Below are positions 32,183 through 42,421 of a DNA stretch of 64,000 nt, one piece after another. This DNA comes from Rhynchopus euleeides (lineage: Eukaryota > Euglenozoa > Diplonemea > Diplonemida > Diplonemidae): assembly GCA_963210315.1 (NCBI GenBank), contig OY723266.1, positions 1,054,001 through 1,118,000 on the forward strand, in the 5' to 3' direction. The position numbers and the translations under genes were made by a program. The first letter of the stretch is position 1. The number at the start of each line of letters is the position of its first letter. The notes below the pieces were generated by a model. It saw nothing but the letters and a program-made list of their open reading frames with translations. It did no database searches and was not told the origin of the DNA.

Positions 32183-33166
32183 ATGGAAGCGGTTACACAG
32201 ATGCTCGACAGGCTCCACCAGCGCGGAGTGACCGAGATTGTGTACGAGGTCAGAGCATCCCCACAGGATGGCGACGAAATTGGGGGAGAGTACTCTCGCC
32301 ACGCGGGGGTGCTGCGAAAAAATGAGGACAACACGTACACCATCCTCTACACCCTGCCGTTAGAGGAACTCGATGAAGTCGAGCCCACGGGGTTGCAAGA
32401 ATGCACCATCCCCGTGGTGGGGTTTGACTACGCCAACCTCAGATCGGTGCATGAATACGCGAGGAAGCAGACCAAGGCACAACTCGACCTCATGAGAGAG
32501 TCGGTACTAGACCTCGCCAAGGCGGTCCGCGAAGGCGCCAAGCAGGCGGGGACTGGGGGGAAAGCGGGAGGTGAGGCCGGGGCGGCACAGGCGCAACCGG
32601 AGGGGAGCAGCCCCCCTGCCCAGGACCCCCCCAAGCTCCCGACAATCGGGAACCTGCAGTCGGCCCTCAGCCTGCCCAACATGAGGCCGGCTTGCGTCTC
32701 CCAGTGGCAGGGGTTTTTGAAGGCAGGAGGGGTGGCAGCGGCGCGGGAGATGATCCGAGACCTGAGGCTGCAGTTCGGGACATCGAACAAGGTGACCCAC
32801 CTGAGCACGTGGGTCGCCCTCGCGCAGGAGGCTGCTGAGCGGGGGTTCTGGTCCACCACCGTGACCCAGATGGGGAACCAGCTGCTGCACGAGCTGGTGG
32901 TGAATGAGGCGTGGAAACAACACAGGATCCCCCGGGCGCAGGTGGAGGCGGAGATGCGGACGGCCGACACGGAAGCATCCGCTGCTGACCGGGCCATCGC
33001 CAAGCTGGCGGGGCGTGCACGCACGACGAAGGGGGGAAAGGGGGGCAACGGTGGCCCTCCCCAGTCTTTTCCCCCCCCGAATCGGTATTCCCCCTACCCC
33101 CACCACACATTTCAGGGAAAGGGGGGAAAGGGGGGGAAACCCCGGGGCAACACCAACTGGAATTAA
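32183..33166 (+). CDS. TYR-3 gag-like protein
   Basis: 327 residues from MEAVTQMLDRLHQRG. An N-terminal globular part is followed by a glycine/proline linker, then a helical block that corresponds to the TYR-1 gag (WSTTVTQMGNQLLHELVVNE), then a basic glycine-lysine tail (KGGKGG repeats) suited to nucleic-acid binding. ATG chosen at 32183 because it directly follows the stem-loop and precedes the conserved-looking sequence. Confidence 0.6.
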   Translation: MEAVTQMLDRLHQRGVTEIVYEVRASPQDGDEIGGEYSRHAGVLRKNEDNTYTILYTLPLEELDEVEPTGLQECTIPVVGFDYANLRSVHEYARKQTKAQLDLMRESVLDLAKAVREGAKQAGTGGKAGGEAGAAQAQPEGSSPPAQDPPKLPTIGNLQSALSLPNMRPACVSQWQGFLKAGGVAAAREMIRDLRLQFGTSNKVTHLSTWVALAQEAAERGFWSTTVTQMGNQLLHELVVNEAWKQHRIPRAQVEAEMRTADTEASAADRAIAKLAGRARTTKGGKGGNGGPPQSFPPPNRYSPYPHHTFQGKGGKGGKPRGNTNWN

Positions 33167-33189
33167 CACCGGCACTCGGCCAGGACATC

Positions 33190-34254
33190 ATGCAGGCACT
33201 CGGCCAAATCACGGCACTCTGCCAAAAACTGGGACAGGAAAGGCCCCCCCAACCCCCTACCCCCCCTCCCGCCCCCCAGAACATCGTCCAGAACACTCTG
33301 TCGGAGGTGTACACGCAAGCTGCGCCGGCAAGGACCCGGGCCAGGGACGACCACACTCTGTGGGAAGCAAAGGAACGGCTGGAAGAAGTCATGAAAGAGA
33401 GCCTGGCGGAACGCACAATCTCCACCAGGGGTGGGCTATGGAAAAGACTGGAAAGTTGGTGTGTGACAGCAGACCTCTCCCTACCCCCCTCGGAAGATGC
33501 AGCAGTTCTGTTTCTGGCGGGAATGACCCACTTGACAACAAGCACAGTCAAAAATTATGCATCGGCAATAAACGCAGTCGGTCTGCAGCAGGGGAATTGG
33601 TCCCCGCTCCCCCTTCAGGGCTATGCCAACGCACTGGCTCGTGCGACCCCCTTTTCCCCCCCGAAGCAAGCTGTCCCCGCAAAAAAGGCCGAAGTGACCC
33701 AGGCGGTGTTTGTTCTGTTCACAAGGGGGCACGAGGTGGAGGCGAACCTGTTGTTGTTTCTGTGGAAGACAGCCTGCCGCTACCGCGATGCGGCAGATCT
33801 CACGGTAAAGGATGTGAAACCCACAGCATGTGGAACACGACTCGTGGTGGATTTTTACAGGTCAAAGGCAATCAAGACGACCCCATTTGTGGATCGCAGG
33901 TTCGCAGTTGCAGCGGGGGCGGGTTTGGAGCGTCTGATTGCGTTCGTGGTGGAGAAAAGACAGACATGCCCCTTGGAATCCCTTCTGTTCGGTGTCCCCC
34001 ACTCCCAATTTCTGCGCCTTCTCCGCCAATGCCCCAACTGCCAAGAGTGGACGCTTCATTCACCCCGACGGGGGGCCCTGCAATTTCTAGCCACACTGGC
34101 AGCCAACGGTATCCTCCCCCCCCAGGACATCCCCAGGATTGCCAGGCACAAAACCGCGAACCCCATTCTTCCCCCCACCACCATGAGATACCTCGCGAAC
34201 GTGAACGAGGAGGTGGCCCTGGCCCTCTCCCCAGAGTGTTGTGCCCGTCTTTAA
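33190..34254 (+). CDS. TYR-3 tyrosine recombinase
   Basis: 354 residues. The N-terminal core-binding region (about 60-150) is followed by KTACRYRDAADL (catalytic Arg block), HSPRRGALQFLA (HxxR) and TTMRYL (tyrosine). Starts 23 bp after the gag stop. Same role as in TYR-1. Confidence 0.8.
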   Translation: MQALGQITALCQKLGQERPPQPPTPPPAPQNIVQNTLSEVYTQAAPARTRARDDHTLWEAKERLEEVMKESLAERTISTRGGLWKRLESWCVTADLSLPPSEDAAVLFLAGMTHLTTSTVKNYASAINAVGLQQGNWSPLPLQGYANALARATPFSPPKQAVPAKKAEVTQAVFVLFTRGHEVEANLLLFLWKTACRYRDAADLTVKDVKPTACGTRLVVDFYRSKAIKTTPFVDRRFAVAAGAGLERLIAFVVEKRQTCPLESLLFGVPHSQFLRLLRQCPNCQEWTLHSPRRGALQFLATLAANGILPPQDIPRIARHKTANPILPPTTMRYLANVNEEVALALSPECCARL

Positions 34255-34295
34255 CGGAACTTGGTGCCCCCCCCGAGCATAGTAGCCACTCCGGC

Positions 34296-34745
34296 ATGGG
34301 AAAACGGGTGTCCAGGGGTTCCCTTCCAACCCAAGAGCAACTAAAAGCCCCGTTGCATTGCAAAAAAGTCCCTATTATTTCTATTCCTGAGGTACTTCGG
34401 ATGGCCAAGGGGCCAGTGCGTGAAAGGATCAGCACACTGCTGGACATGACAGCCAACCCCCAGGCCATGGCGCGGGAGGTCTCAGAGCAGAGCTGGACCC
34501 CGGCAACTGTGAAACCCAAGAGCCAGGCCTTTTCTTCTCGTTTTTCGGTGCAGCTGGAAGAGGCAGGGCTGGTGCGGAGAGCCCCGGACTTTGATTTTGG
34601 CAAGAGAAACCCTGTTCTGGCTATTTCCCCTTTCGTTGTCTTCGAAGAAAAGCAGGGGTATGGCCCACACGGGGGCCGACTGAGGCCCATCATGTGGACC
34701 AAAGACCACAACTCCCTCGCGGCACGCCAAGTACCTATTCAAGCC
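34296..34745 (+). pseudogene. TYR-3 reverse transcriptase, start only
   Basis: About 150 codons with the RT entry motifs LEEAGLVRRAP, SPFVVFEEKQG and LRPIMWTKD, which parallel FILWTKQAND of TYR-1. It ends at the junction with the LINE. Fossil fragment. Confidence 0.65.
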
Positions 34746-37700
34746 GCCAAGGACCTATTCGCCAAGTCGGCCAAGTCGCGACCGGAACTGGTGGCATTTT
34801 TCGGGGGGGCCAAGGAGGCTTTCCTGGCATATGCCAACGCGATCGGAGAGGACGGGTGGATGGACCACCTCACCCTGCAACTGGCGGCGCGGCTCTGGGA
34901 CCTGCATATAGTGGTCATTCAACCGGGTGCTCATCGAGTCGTGGCGATCCGCCCCCGTAGTGTGAAGGATAGAGACCTCCTCAAGCGCACCCGGGTGATT
35001 GCTTTAGCTGGGGACCACTACGAACAAGTGGACATCCCAAGGGGCCAACTGCTAGACCTCATCAGGATGGCGCACCCCGCTTTCCTCACCACGGAGTCTG
35101 TAGGGGAGCAGGTTATCACCACGCCGGAGGGCATGGACGCAGCTACGGTGGAGGCAAAGTTGGTGCAAAGGGCCACGGACAAGGTGTACTGCCCGCACGA
35201 CAGCTGTCGCACCTCCCTTATGCAATGTGGCGTGCCTATCCTCCGGGGGTCCATGCTGGGGCACCTGAACAAGCACGCAGCCAGGGGTGAAACGGTGACC
35301 CCCAGTGTCCTGCGCGCCATCGGGTATCGGGAGTGTGTTCGCTGCGAGAACGTCATCGCGCTCAAGTACACAGCGTGTTTGGCTTGTCGGCACAGACTCG
35401 AGCCGGAACCCGAAGCAGTGCCGGCGGGGGAAGGGGTGCAGGCAAAAGCCCTCCCAGGGCTCGAAGCAGTGAGAGCGGAGCACATCAAGGTGTGGGAATC
35501 CGTGCCGCACCACCTCGTCGCATCATGGACGCGGACGTTTGCCGGTCTACTCCGGGAGGTGGCGGCCCACAACACAGTGCAGGCATGGACAGCGCTGCTG
35601 CTGGCCCCGTCAGTCCTGCTACGGGGGGCGCGGATGGGGGACAGGATGGAGGGGACCATCAGGGACAGGCTGAGGACTTTCGATCGCTGGGCGAAGGGGG
35701 ACTTCAACCTGCTGTGGGTAGAAGCGTGCGAGAAGAAGGCGCAGCCGCCAAAAGTGGGGGGGCCCCCGCGCCCTGGCGAAATGGAAAGGCGTGTCGCGAA
35801 GTATGCACGGCAGAATCGCATGTCCGCGGCACACAAGAGCCTCATCCCTGAGGTGGTGGCGGAGAACACAGACAGCACGCGTGCAGCCCTTGAATCGAAA
35901 CACCCGACCGGAGTTCCACCGCATGCGCGCGAACCAGCCCCTGCCACGTGCCGGCCTTTCACCCCGGCCGAAGTGATGAGTGCACTCAAGACCTTCCCTA
36001 ATGGGTCGGCCGGGGGTCAAGTGGGGCTACGCCCGGATCACGTCCGCCAGGCAGTTGAGTGTAAAGACGCGGCAGGGGCGAAGCCGTTGGCGTGGCTCAC
36101 ACAGGTGGTGAACCTGATGGCGTCAGGCAGGGCTCCGCAGGAGATCATGCCGATCCTGGCAGGCGCCAAGCTCACCGCTTTGAAGAAGAGCGACGGTGAT
36201 GTGCGACCGATAGCGTGCGGTGAGACTCTGAGGAGGCTAACCGCCAAGCTGCTCTCCACTCGCCATAAAGACGCAGCACGGCGCATCCTGATGAAAGGGA
36301 AGCAGGTGGGCGTCGCAGTTCAACGGGGACTCGAGGCGGGTGTAGCGGTGGTGGCACAGTGGGCGGAGCGCGCCAAGGCGACAGCCGCAGGTGGTGGGCC
36401 CCGGGATGCTGTCGTTCTTAAAATCGATTTCAAGAACGCGTTCAACTCTGTCCACCGGGAGGCGTTCCTAGAGGTGGTTGAACGAGACATCCCGGGCCTC
36501 CTCCCTTTCGCACAGTGGTGCTACGGGTCCCCCTCCACACTATCGTACAGTGGGCACGTCTTCCAGTCCACGTGTGGAGTTCAGCAGGGGGACCCCCTCG
36601 GACCACTTCTTTTCTCCCTAGCCATTAAAGAGCTAGCTGAGATGCTGGTCGGGCACTTCGCAGGGTGTGGAGGTAGTGTCTTCTACCTGGACGACGGCGT
36701 GCTGATGGGGCCAGCGGGAGTCGTGAAGGAGGCGCTGGATTTCGTGGTGAAGTGGAGCAAGGAGAAGGGGTTGGAGGTCAAGCTGGACAAGTGTGAGCTT
36801 ATCGACCTCAACCGCCTCTCGAAGACCGAGCTTGAAGCGCAAGGGTTCCTTCTTCGCCTCCCTGATGAGACTGACAAGCCGGGAGTGGTGTACCGTGAGG
36901 GGGGCGATTTCACCCTCCTGGGCACGCCCATAGGGTCGCGAGAGTTCTGCGAGCGCTACATGGACGAGAAGCTGGCTGAATTCGCGCCTTACCTTGAGGC
37001 GTTGGCGACGCTCGAAGACAGGCAAGTGGCCCTTGCTCTCCTCCGGCATTGCGAGGGTTTCGCGCGCCTGGTGTTCTACATGCGTGCACTGGGACATAGG
37101 GGTGCGACGGAATACCTGGCGAAGAGCGATGCGGCGGTCGAGAAGTGCCTGACTCGTATCCTCTGCCTGGCGGACGACACTCTCCCGGACGACGCCATGC
37201 GACAGGCGACGCTGCCGGTCCGGGTGGGTGGGCTCGGTATACGCCGTTCTACGGAGCACTGGCACGCCGCAGCGATGGCTTCCATGCAGAACGGGTATCT
37301 GTTATGTCGGGAGTTGGACAAGGAGTTCACCTGGGATACGGCGGCGTGGCACACCCTGAGCTCGGCCTACAACAACGACGTGAGCGAGGGGGATGCTGTG
37401 GATTCGGAGTCCCGCCCCACGGAGATGGTGAAACAGAAGGACCTCTCCCTGGCCATCATCGACGTTCACCACCGAGACTTGCACGAGCGGGCAGACGCCA
37501 GTGACAGAGCCAGGTACCGGTCCCTGTCACTCCCTCATGCAGGGGCCACGTATGCGGGCAAGCTGACGGAAGAGACGCGTGTCGGGGGAGAGGAAATGGT
37601 TGTGGTGACGCGGCACAGGCTGGGCATCTCCCTCTTCGAGCCAGACGCCAAGTGCGGCAGGTGTGGGCAAGAGATGGACACGCACGGCACCCACGCGCTG

Positions 37701-40412
37701 AACTGTAGGGTGGGGGGTGGGCCCACTCGGCGTCACGATGTCGTGCGGGACAGCCTGTACAGGCTCGCGGTGGAAGCGGGTACGAGCCCCGAGATGGAGA
37801 CGCTCCACATCCTTCCGGACTCCCAGGAGCGCCCCGGGGACATTGTCACTCGCCGGGTGTGGCCGCGGGTCATCGACGTGACGATCCGCAATCCCCTCGC
37901 GGCTTCCGTGGTCCAAGCTGCTGCGAGGTTTACTGGAGCGGCGGCGGCAGCGGGGGAGGCAGAGAAGAACAGGAGGTATCGTGATCCCTGCAGGAGATCT
38001 GGCCAGATTTTCGCGGCCTTTGCGATGGAGGCTTTCGGGGGTCTGGGGCCGTCGGCGCACCAGGTTTTCGGCAAGCTGGGCCGCCTAGCAGCAGAACGGA
38101 CGGGGCGAAGCAGGGTTCTGGTCACCCAGAGCCACGCCACCAGAGTGAGTAGCGCGTACAGCCACATCCTGGGTCGAACACTCCTTGAATGCGGCCCCAT
38201 ATCACCAGCAGCAGTGAGCCGGACGGCGTTGGCTACAGAGGCCGCGGCCCCCCTGAACCCGGACCACTTCATGCGGTTCTCGGTTGACTCGCGTGGGGAG
38301 GGGGAGGTGTTCATTGACCCTGATGAGGAGCGCCCTGTGCCCCAGGCGGACCCGGTCCCTCGGGCAGAGGCAGCACCGACATCTCCGTCCCCCTCTGTCG
38401 TCATCGAAAAGTGGAGAGACAAGCGAGGAGGGGCGCGAGTGGCTATTGAGGACCTGGCAGAGGGGCTTGGTAATGCTCTTACGATGCCAGAACAGGTCGC
38501 CGCCCTGGGTGGGTCAGTGGCGGAGGGGGCCCCAGCAACGTGGGTGGTGGCGGTGACGGCCGCGGCGTGTGACCTGGGGTTTGACATCGACGCTGACAAG
38601 CTTCTGCGCCTGGCGGTGGTGTGCGTCCGTCGAGCGCCCACACTCCGTCTGCTCCTCTCAGACCCCGACGAGTGGGCGGGGCGTATGCTGGCTTCCGGGG
38701 GTGGCGAAGACGTGGACCAGGTGGCCCTCCGTGGGGTGGCGGTGGCCCTCGACGTCCACGCTGTGGTTTTTAGAGACAACCTCCCCCCTCTTCTCGTGGC
38801 CCCAGGTGAACCATGCCAAGCGCTTTTTGTGGGCGGCGTGGACGGGGGGTTCAAGCCGGTCACGGTGCCGGACCAGGTGGTGGAACAGGTCACATACACG
38901 AAGTGTGTGGAGGTCGAGGTGCCGCAGGGCCCGGTTATCCCGGGGCGCGTGGATGTGTCGGGGTCACCGGGTTGCTGTCAGTTCTGTGCGTCGCTCTTCA
39001 CCACGGCCGTGCACCATGGGGAGTGTGGTCACTGCTCGAGGATGGTGTGCCCGACCTGCTGTGAGCTGGGCGAAGACGACACCAGGTGCGTCTGCACGCC
39101 ACTACCTCTGCCACGCGAGGACCAAGGGGTGGCCCCTCATCCGCCGGGGCAAGCGGAGCCCCCTCCTCCGCCCCCGGCGAGCACCGCACTGACAAAGGCT
39201 TTGCTGGAGGGCCGGGCCCCAGGGGGAGGGGACGGTCTGTCCAGGCTGCAACGGTCTTTGGGGATGCAGGAGTGCACGGGGTTCCGTTTCACACCAGGCG
39301 ACTGCTTCTTCGATGCGGCGGCTTTCATTATGGGAGGCTCGGCGGCGGGCATGCGGAGGCTAGCCGTCCAGGCGGTGCTACGTGACCCAGGCCTTTGTGC
39401 TCGGGCCGAGCCGAACAGCGAGTCCTGGGCTGCGGCCATGCGAGTCGAGGGTAGCCGGGACGAGGCTTCTTGGGCGGACCAGGTAGCAGTACATGGACTT
39501 GCGCTGGGGTCGGGGTGGGCTGTGGTGGTCCTATCTGATCAAGCGCCCCCCACGGTCCACCGCCCCCGGGTGAAGCCTTTCGTCGGAGTGCTTGGAGTCA
39601 AGCATCAGGGAAAGCACTACACCCCCCTTTTGGTGCCCCCACCTCTGGCGGAGGCAGTGTCTGCCCTCGCCCCCTCGCCGGTGTTGGGGCGGACTGGCTG
39701 TCCAGGGGGGGAGCAGGGCCTCCCCATGTGCCAGGTGCCGTCCCAGCCGTCGCGCCGCCGCTTTTACTGTGCCCGCTGTGCAGAGGCGGTGGATACCGCA
39801 GTCGAACACTGGCGTTGTTTCGGTTGCGATTGCAGGGCGTGTGGGGAATGCGTGGAGCAGGGGGAGACCTGTATGGATCTGGGGCCTCGGGACGCGGAGG
39901 AGCCGCCTGCGAGGGTCCCGCAGCCGCAGGACCAGGGTGATCCCCCTCGACGAGAAGGTGATCCCCCTCCTGCACCCACCGGCGCCCCGGCCACCGGCCG
40001 CTCCGACCCGACCGCCACCGAGGAAGGCTCCAACCCTGCGCAAGCACCAGCCACCTCGATGTCGTCGCAGCCGAAGCGGAAGCGGGAGTCGGCATCGCCG
40101 CAGCGTGGTCAGGAGATGGATGAGGACGACGGGGCCACGACGGTGGGGGAGTGGGAGGAGCAGTTCTGCCCCGACGTGCACCGACCGCAGGAGGAGCAGG
40201 AGGCGGCGCTCCGGGCCATTCAGGCTTGGTGGGCCGAGTTGGGGGATGACAAGGCCTCACAGGCGGAGGCGTACAACGTGGTCTGTTGTCGTCTGAGGGC
40301 GCGGGCAGGCAAGCGGGCGCGGGCGAGCCGGCCAGGGGCGCGGGGGTCTTCGCAGCGGAGTTCCCAGGGGTCCCAGAGCCAGGGGAGTAGGGCCGCCAGG
40401 GGAGCGAGATAG
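34746..40412 (+). CDS. LINE polyprotein: zinc fingers, RT, restriction-like endonuclease, OTU modules
   Basis: About 1888 codons, N-terminus incomplete. In order: a partial OTU-like module (to about 35035, ends GDHYEQV); a C2H2 finger (about 35190-35275); a CxxC-CxxC finger (about 35331-35393); RT with KIDFKNAF (about 36421), QQGDPLGP (about 36588) and FYLDDG (about 36682); a CCHC knuckle (CGRCGQ...H...C, about 37650-37707); a PD-(D/E)xK-like endonuclease region (ERPGDIV...VIDVTI, about 37828-37890); a second OTU-like module without its nucleophile motif (about 38500-38850); a cysteine-rich finger (about 38970-39095); a third OTU with GDCFFDA (39298-39318) and GKHYTPLL (about 39609); a ZZ/RING-like finger (39762-39875); and an acidic/basic tail. 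The fingers, RT and endonuclease place it with R2/NeSL-type LINEs. The frame also happens to be open upstream into TYR-3. Confidence 0.85.
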   Translation, partial: AKDLFAKSAKSRPELVAFFGGAKEAFLAYANAIGEDGWMDHLTLQLAARLWDLHIVVIQPGAHRVVAIRPRSVKDRDLLKRTRVIALAGDHYEQVDIPRGQLLDLIRMAHPAFLTTESVGEQVITTPEGMDAATVEAKLVQRATDKVYCPHDSCRTSLMQCGVPILRGSMLGHLNKHAARGETVTPSVLRAIGYRECVRCENVIALKYTACLACRHRLEPEPEAVPAGEGVQAKALPGLEAVRAEHIKVWESVPHHLVASWTRTFAGLLREVAAHNTVQAWTALLLAPSVLLRGARMGDRMEGTIRDRLRTFDRWAKGDFNLLWVEACEKKAQPPKVGGPPRPGEMERRVAKYARQNRMSAAHKSLIPEVVAENTDSTRAALESKHPTGVPPHAREPAPATCRPFTPAEVMSALKTFPNGSAGGQVGLRPDHVRQAVECKDAAGAKPLAWLTQVVNLMASGRAPQEIMPILAGAKLTALKKSDGDVRPIACGETLRRLTAKLLSTRHKDAARRILMKGKQVGVAVQRGLEAGVAVVAQWAERAKATAAGGGPRDAVVLKIDFKNAFNSVHREAFLEVVERDIPGLLPFAQWCYGSPSTLSYSGHVFQSTCGVQQGDPLGPLLFSLAIKELAEMLVGHFAGCGGSVFYLDDGVLMGPAGVVKEALDFVVKWSKEKGLEVKLDKCELIDLNRLSKTELEAQGFLLRLPDETDKPGVVYREGGDFTLLGTPIGSREFCERYMDEKLAEFAPYLEALATLEDRQVALALLRHCEGFARLVFYMRALGHRGATEYLAKSDAAVEKCLTRILCLADDTLPDDAMRQATLPVRVGGLGIRRSTEHWHAAAMASMQNGYLLCRELDKEFTWDTAAWHTLSSAYNNDVSEGDAVDSESRPTEMVKQKDLSLAIIDVHHRDLHERADASDRARYRSLSLPHAGATYAGKLTEETRVGGEEMVVVTRHRLGISLFEPDAKCGRCGQEMDTHGTHALNCRVGGGPTRRHDVVRDSLYRLAVEAGTSPEMETLHILPDSQERPGDIVTRRVWPRVIDVTIRNPLAASVVQAAARFTGAAAAAGEAEKNRRYRDPCRRSGQIFAAFAMEAFGGLGPSAHQVFGKLGRLAAERTGRSRVLVTQSHATRVSSAYSHILGRTLLECGPISPAAVSRTALATEAAAPLNPDHFMRFSVDSRGEGEVFIDPDEERPVPQADPVPRAEAAPTSPSPSVVIEKWRDKRGGARVAIEDLAEGLGNALTMPEQVAALGGSVAEGAPATWVVAVTAAACDLGFDIDADKLLRLAVVCVRRAPTLRLLLSDPDEWAGRMLASGGGEDVDQVALRGVAVALDVHAVVFRDNLPPLLVAPGEPCQALFVGGVDGGFKPVTVPDQVVEQVTYTKCVEVEVPQGPVIPGRVDVSGSPGCCQFCASLFTTAVHHGECGHCSRMVCPTCCELGEDDTRCVCTPLPLPREDQGVAPHPPGQAEPPPPPPASTALTKALLEGRAPGGGDGLSRLQRSLGMQECTGFRFTPGDCFFDAAAFIMGGSAAGMRRLAVQAVLRDPGLCARAEPNSESWAAAMRVEGSRDEASWADQVAVHGLALGSGWAVVVLSDQAPPTVHRPRVKPFVGVLGVKHQGKHYTPLLVPPPLAEAVSALAPSPVLGRTGCPGGEQGLPMCQVPSQPSRRRFYCARCAEAVDTAVEHWRCFGCDCRACGECVEQGETCMDLGPRDAEEPPARVPQPQDQGDPPRREGDPPPAPTGAPATGRSDPTATEEGSNPAQAPATSMSSQPKRKRESASPQRGQEMDEDDGATTVGEWEEQFCPDVHRPQEEQEAALRAIQAWWAELGDDKASQAEAYNVVCCRLRARAGKRARASRPGARGSSQRSSQGSQSQGSRAARGAR

Positions 40413-40873
40413 CCGTAGGTCGGCCCCCCCCCCCCCCCCCTACCCCCCTCTTTCCTTTCGCCCCTCCCCCCCCCCCTCCCGTTCCCCACCCCCGTGCCCC
40501 CTTCCCCTTTCTTCCGGTGAATGCGCCAGCGGAGTCGGTCCACGCCCTCGCTGTCAGTCGCTTTCGCCTCTCCCCCCCTGCCCCCCCCCCCCCTTTACCT
40601 CGCCCCCTTTTCCCCTCACCAGCGGGCTGCCCCTTGTGAATGGTAGATTTGCCTACAGCCCCTTGTTCATGCCGCCAGCACGGAGCCCCACGCAGCTCAA
40701 CCCCGGCCAGTGCGCGGTTTGTTTGCCCTAGAGCTTTGTTGTTTGTGTAGTTCATGTTACAGTGCTAAGAGCCCGTAGAAGCAAAAGTAGAACCTGCTGC
40801 GCTAGCCCCACCAAGCAGCCACAGTACGACAGGACGCGCGCAGGCACCGGGCCCCCTGTCCTAAAAAAAAAAA
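34746..40873 (+). mobile_element. R2-like LINE with restriction-like endonuclease (5' end truncated)
   Basis: A non-LTR retrotransposon with one long ORF, about 460 bp of 3' UTR with long C runs (40413-40871) and an A tail (CCTAAAAAAAAAAA). The left limit is where TYR-3 stops. No target duplication links the two ends: after the A tail the DNA is GGGAATTGCAACAAATC, not TYR-3. So this junction is a rearrangement, or the assembly has joined two loci. The same 3' end occurs at 16033-17428. Confidence 0.85.
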
Positions 40874-41811
40874 GGGAATTGCAACAAATCAACGAATTGA
40901 GCCGTTTTAACCCCTTTCGTGCACTTTTTGGTTTCAGAAGGGTATATGGTGGGTGTATAGGGGTCCTTAGGAGGGTGTCCGGTACTCCGGATTTTCCTGA
41001 TTTTTCCCGATTTTCCGAAAGTTTTGCCACTTGTTGACACAAGGGCAAATTTCGAGCAAAATCCAAAAATCAGGAAAAATCGGGAAAAAACAGGAAATCC
41101 AGGGGGGGCCACCGGAGACCCTCCCCGAAAAAATCAACGGGCGCTGCTGATCCTTGTTCCTCATCGCGTTGTGACTCCCATTCAGCCTGGCGGGGCAGTC
41201 TTCAGCGTTCAAACTACCTGATAGTTCCCGAAGTTCGCCGATTCCGCCGCTCATCTTGCACCATATGGGCACCAAGCCGGCAACGATAGCCTGTGGCGTT
41301 GAGGCGCCATCGGCTGTCTCCCGGAGCATTTCCAACCTCACATCCGTGAGGCCACCCAGGTTTGTGGGTTCCATAAAGAACTCAGGCGGGTGCCGCTCTC
41401 GTACCCCCGCATGCCTCACCCGCCGCGAACGAGGGAGGCCGCCACGCATGAGGAGCTTCTCTTCGCCACCTCCCGCTGCTCGTCAGTCAGGGAGCTACAC
41501 CCCGTTTTTTCGGTTGAAGTTTTTTCTGATCAGAGTTGCACCCACCGTTTCTCTCCGTCCAGCCCGAGAATGTCGAACCCTGAAAAATCGACAACACCCC
41601 ACATCCTGCACCTGAGACGCGGCTTCCTTATCTGAGGGGCCGCGTCCAAATACACGGACTTTGCTAAACTGGACCCAACTCCCCACACCCTTTTTTTTGC
41701 CATTTTTTCAAAAAATCCCCCAAAATTTTCCAAATTTTTCAAAAATTTCCTAAATTTAGGACACCCTCCTTAGGCCTTTGCCAAAATTGGCCATTTTCGG
41801 CCCATTTTCAG
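40874..41811. other. Mostly non-coding, possible old coding fragment on the minus strand
   Basis: 40882-40945 nearly repeats 18435-18495. 41100-41480 on the minus strand reads like real protein (EFFMEPTNLGGLTDVRLEM...AIVAGLVPIWCK) but has no start or end. It may be a displaced exon or a transposon fragment of unknown type. The rest is poor in complexity (CCAAAATTTTCC). Confidence 0.35.
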
Positions 41812-41990
41812 CGTGTCAGCCGGAGGGTGGGAAAGTGACCCTGGAGGGTGGGAAAGTAGAGCTGGAGGGTGGGAAAGTGAGCCGGAGGGTGGGAAAGTGA
41901 GCTGGAGGGTGGGAAAGTCCAGAGTTCCTGTTCAAGACGCGGGGTGGGAAAGTGAGCTGGAGGGAGGGTGGAAAAGTGTCCCCGCGGTAG
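41812..41990 (+). repeat. G-rich minisatellite
   Basis: About eight copies of a 19-22 bp unit GCTGGAGGGTGGGAAAGTGA with small changes. The last copies are separated by CCAGAGTTCCTGTTCAAGACG. Confidence 0.9.
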
Positions 41991-42421
41991 GGAAAAACTT
42001 TTGTGAGAAAAAAGTCCACCACTCGGAAAATTTTTCCAAATTTTTTTTTCGGGGTTGTGGGAAACAACGAAACCCACGAACCCACTTTTTTCGAGAAAAT
42101 AATTTTTTGGATTTTTCATTTTTTCCAGTTTTCGATTTCATTTTTGGGCGGTCCACAGACAACGGGAGGGAAATGTCAAAAAATTTGAATGGCCAAAAAC
42201 TCATCTCCCAGAGCAAAGTGACCCCACCACGATCCGGAAAAATTCCGGAAATGAAATCCGAAATTTCGGTCCAGAAACGCTCTGGCGACGATCGCTGGGC
42301 CAAAAGCGACAGTCGCTGAATCGCTGAGCGACAGTCGCCATTGTCACATTGCCACCGGAACCTATTTCCTGGCCACCGGAACCTATTTCCTGGCTATAGC
42401 AGGTGCGTAGCAAACAGAAAC
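41991..42421. other. AT-rich non-coding stretch
   Basis: Long A/T runs. Contains a 21-bp doublet CACCGGAACCTATTTCCTGGC near 42352-42394 and CGCTGA/CGACAGTCGC words near 42305-42340. No gene. Confidence 0.5.

Larger units (their letters stand above)
31927..34745 (+). mobile_element. Tyrosine-recombinase retroelement TYR-3 (5' part only, broken)
   Basis: A second subfamily of DIRS-like element: leader (31927-32182), gag-like ORF, recombinase ORF and the beginning of an RT gene. It is joined to a LINE at about 34745 (plus or minus 40 bp), so the rest of RT, RNase H and the downstream repeats are absent. Gene order is the same as TYR-1, but the proteins are only distantly alike. Confidence 0.75.
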
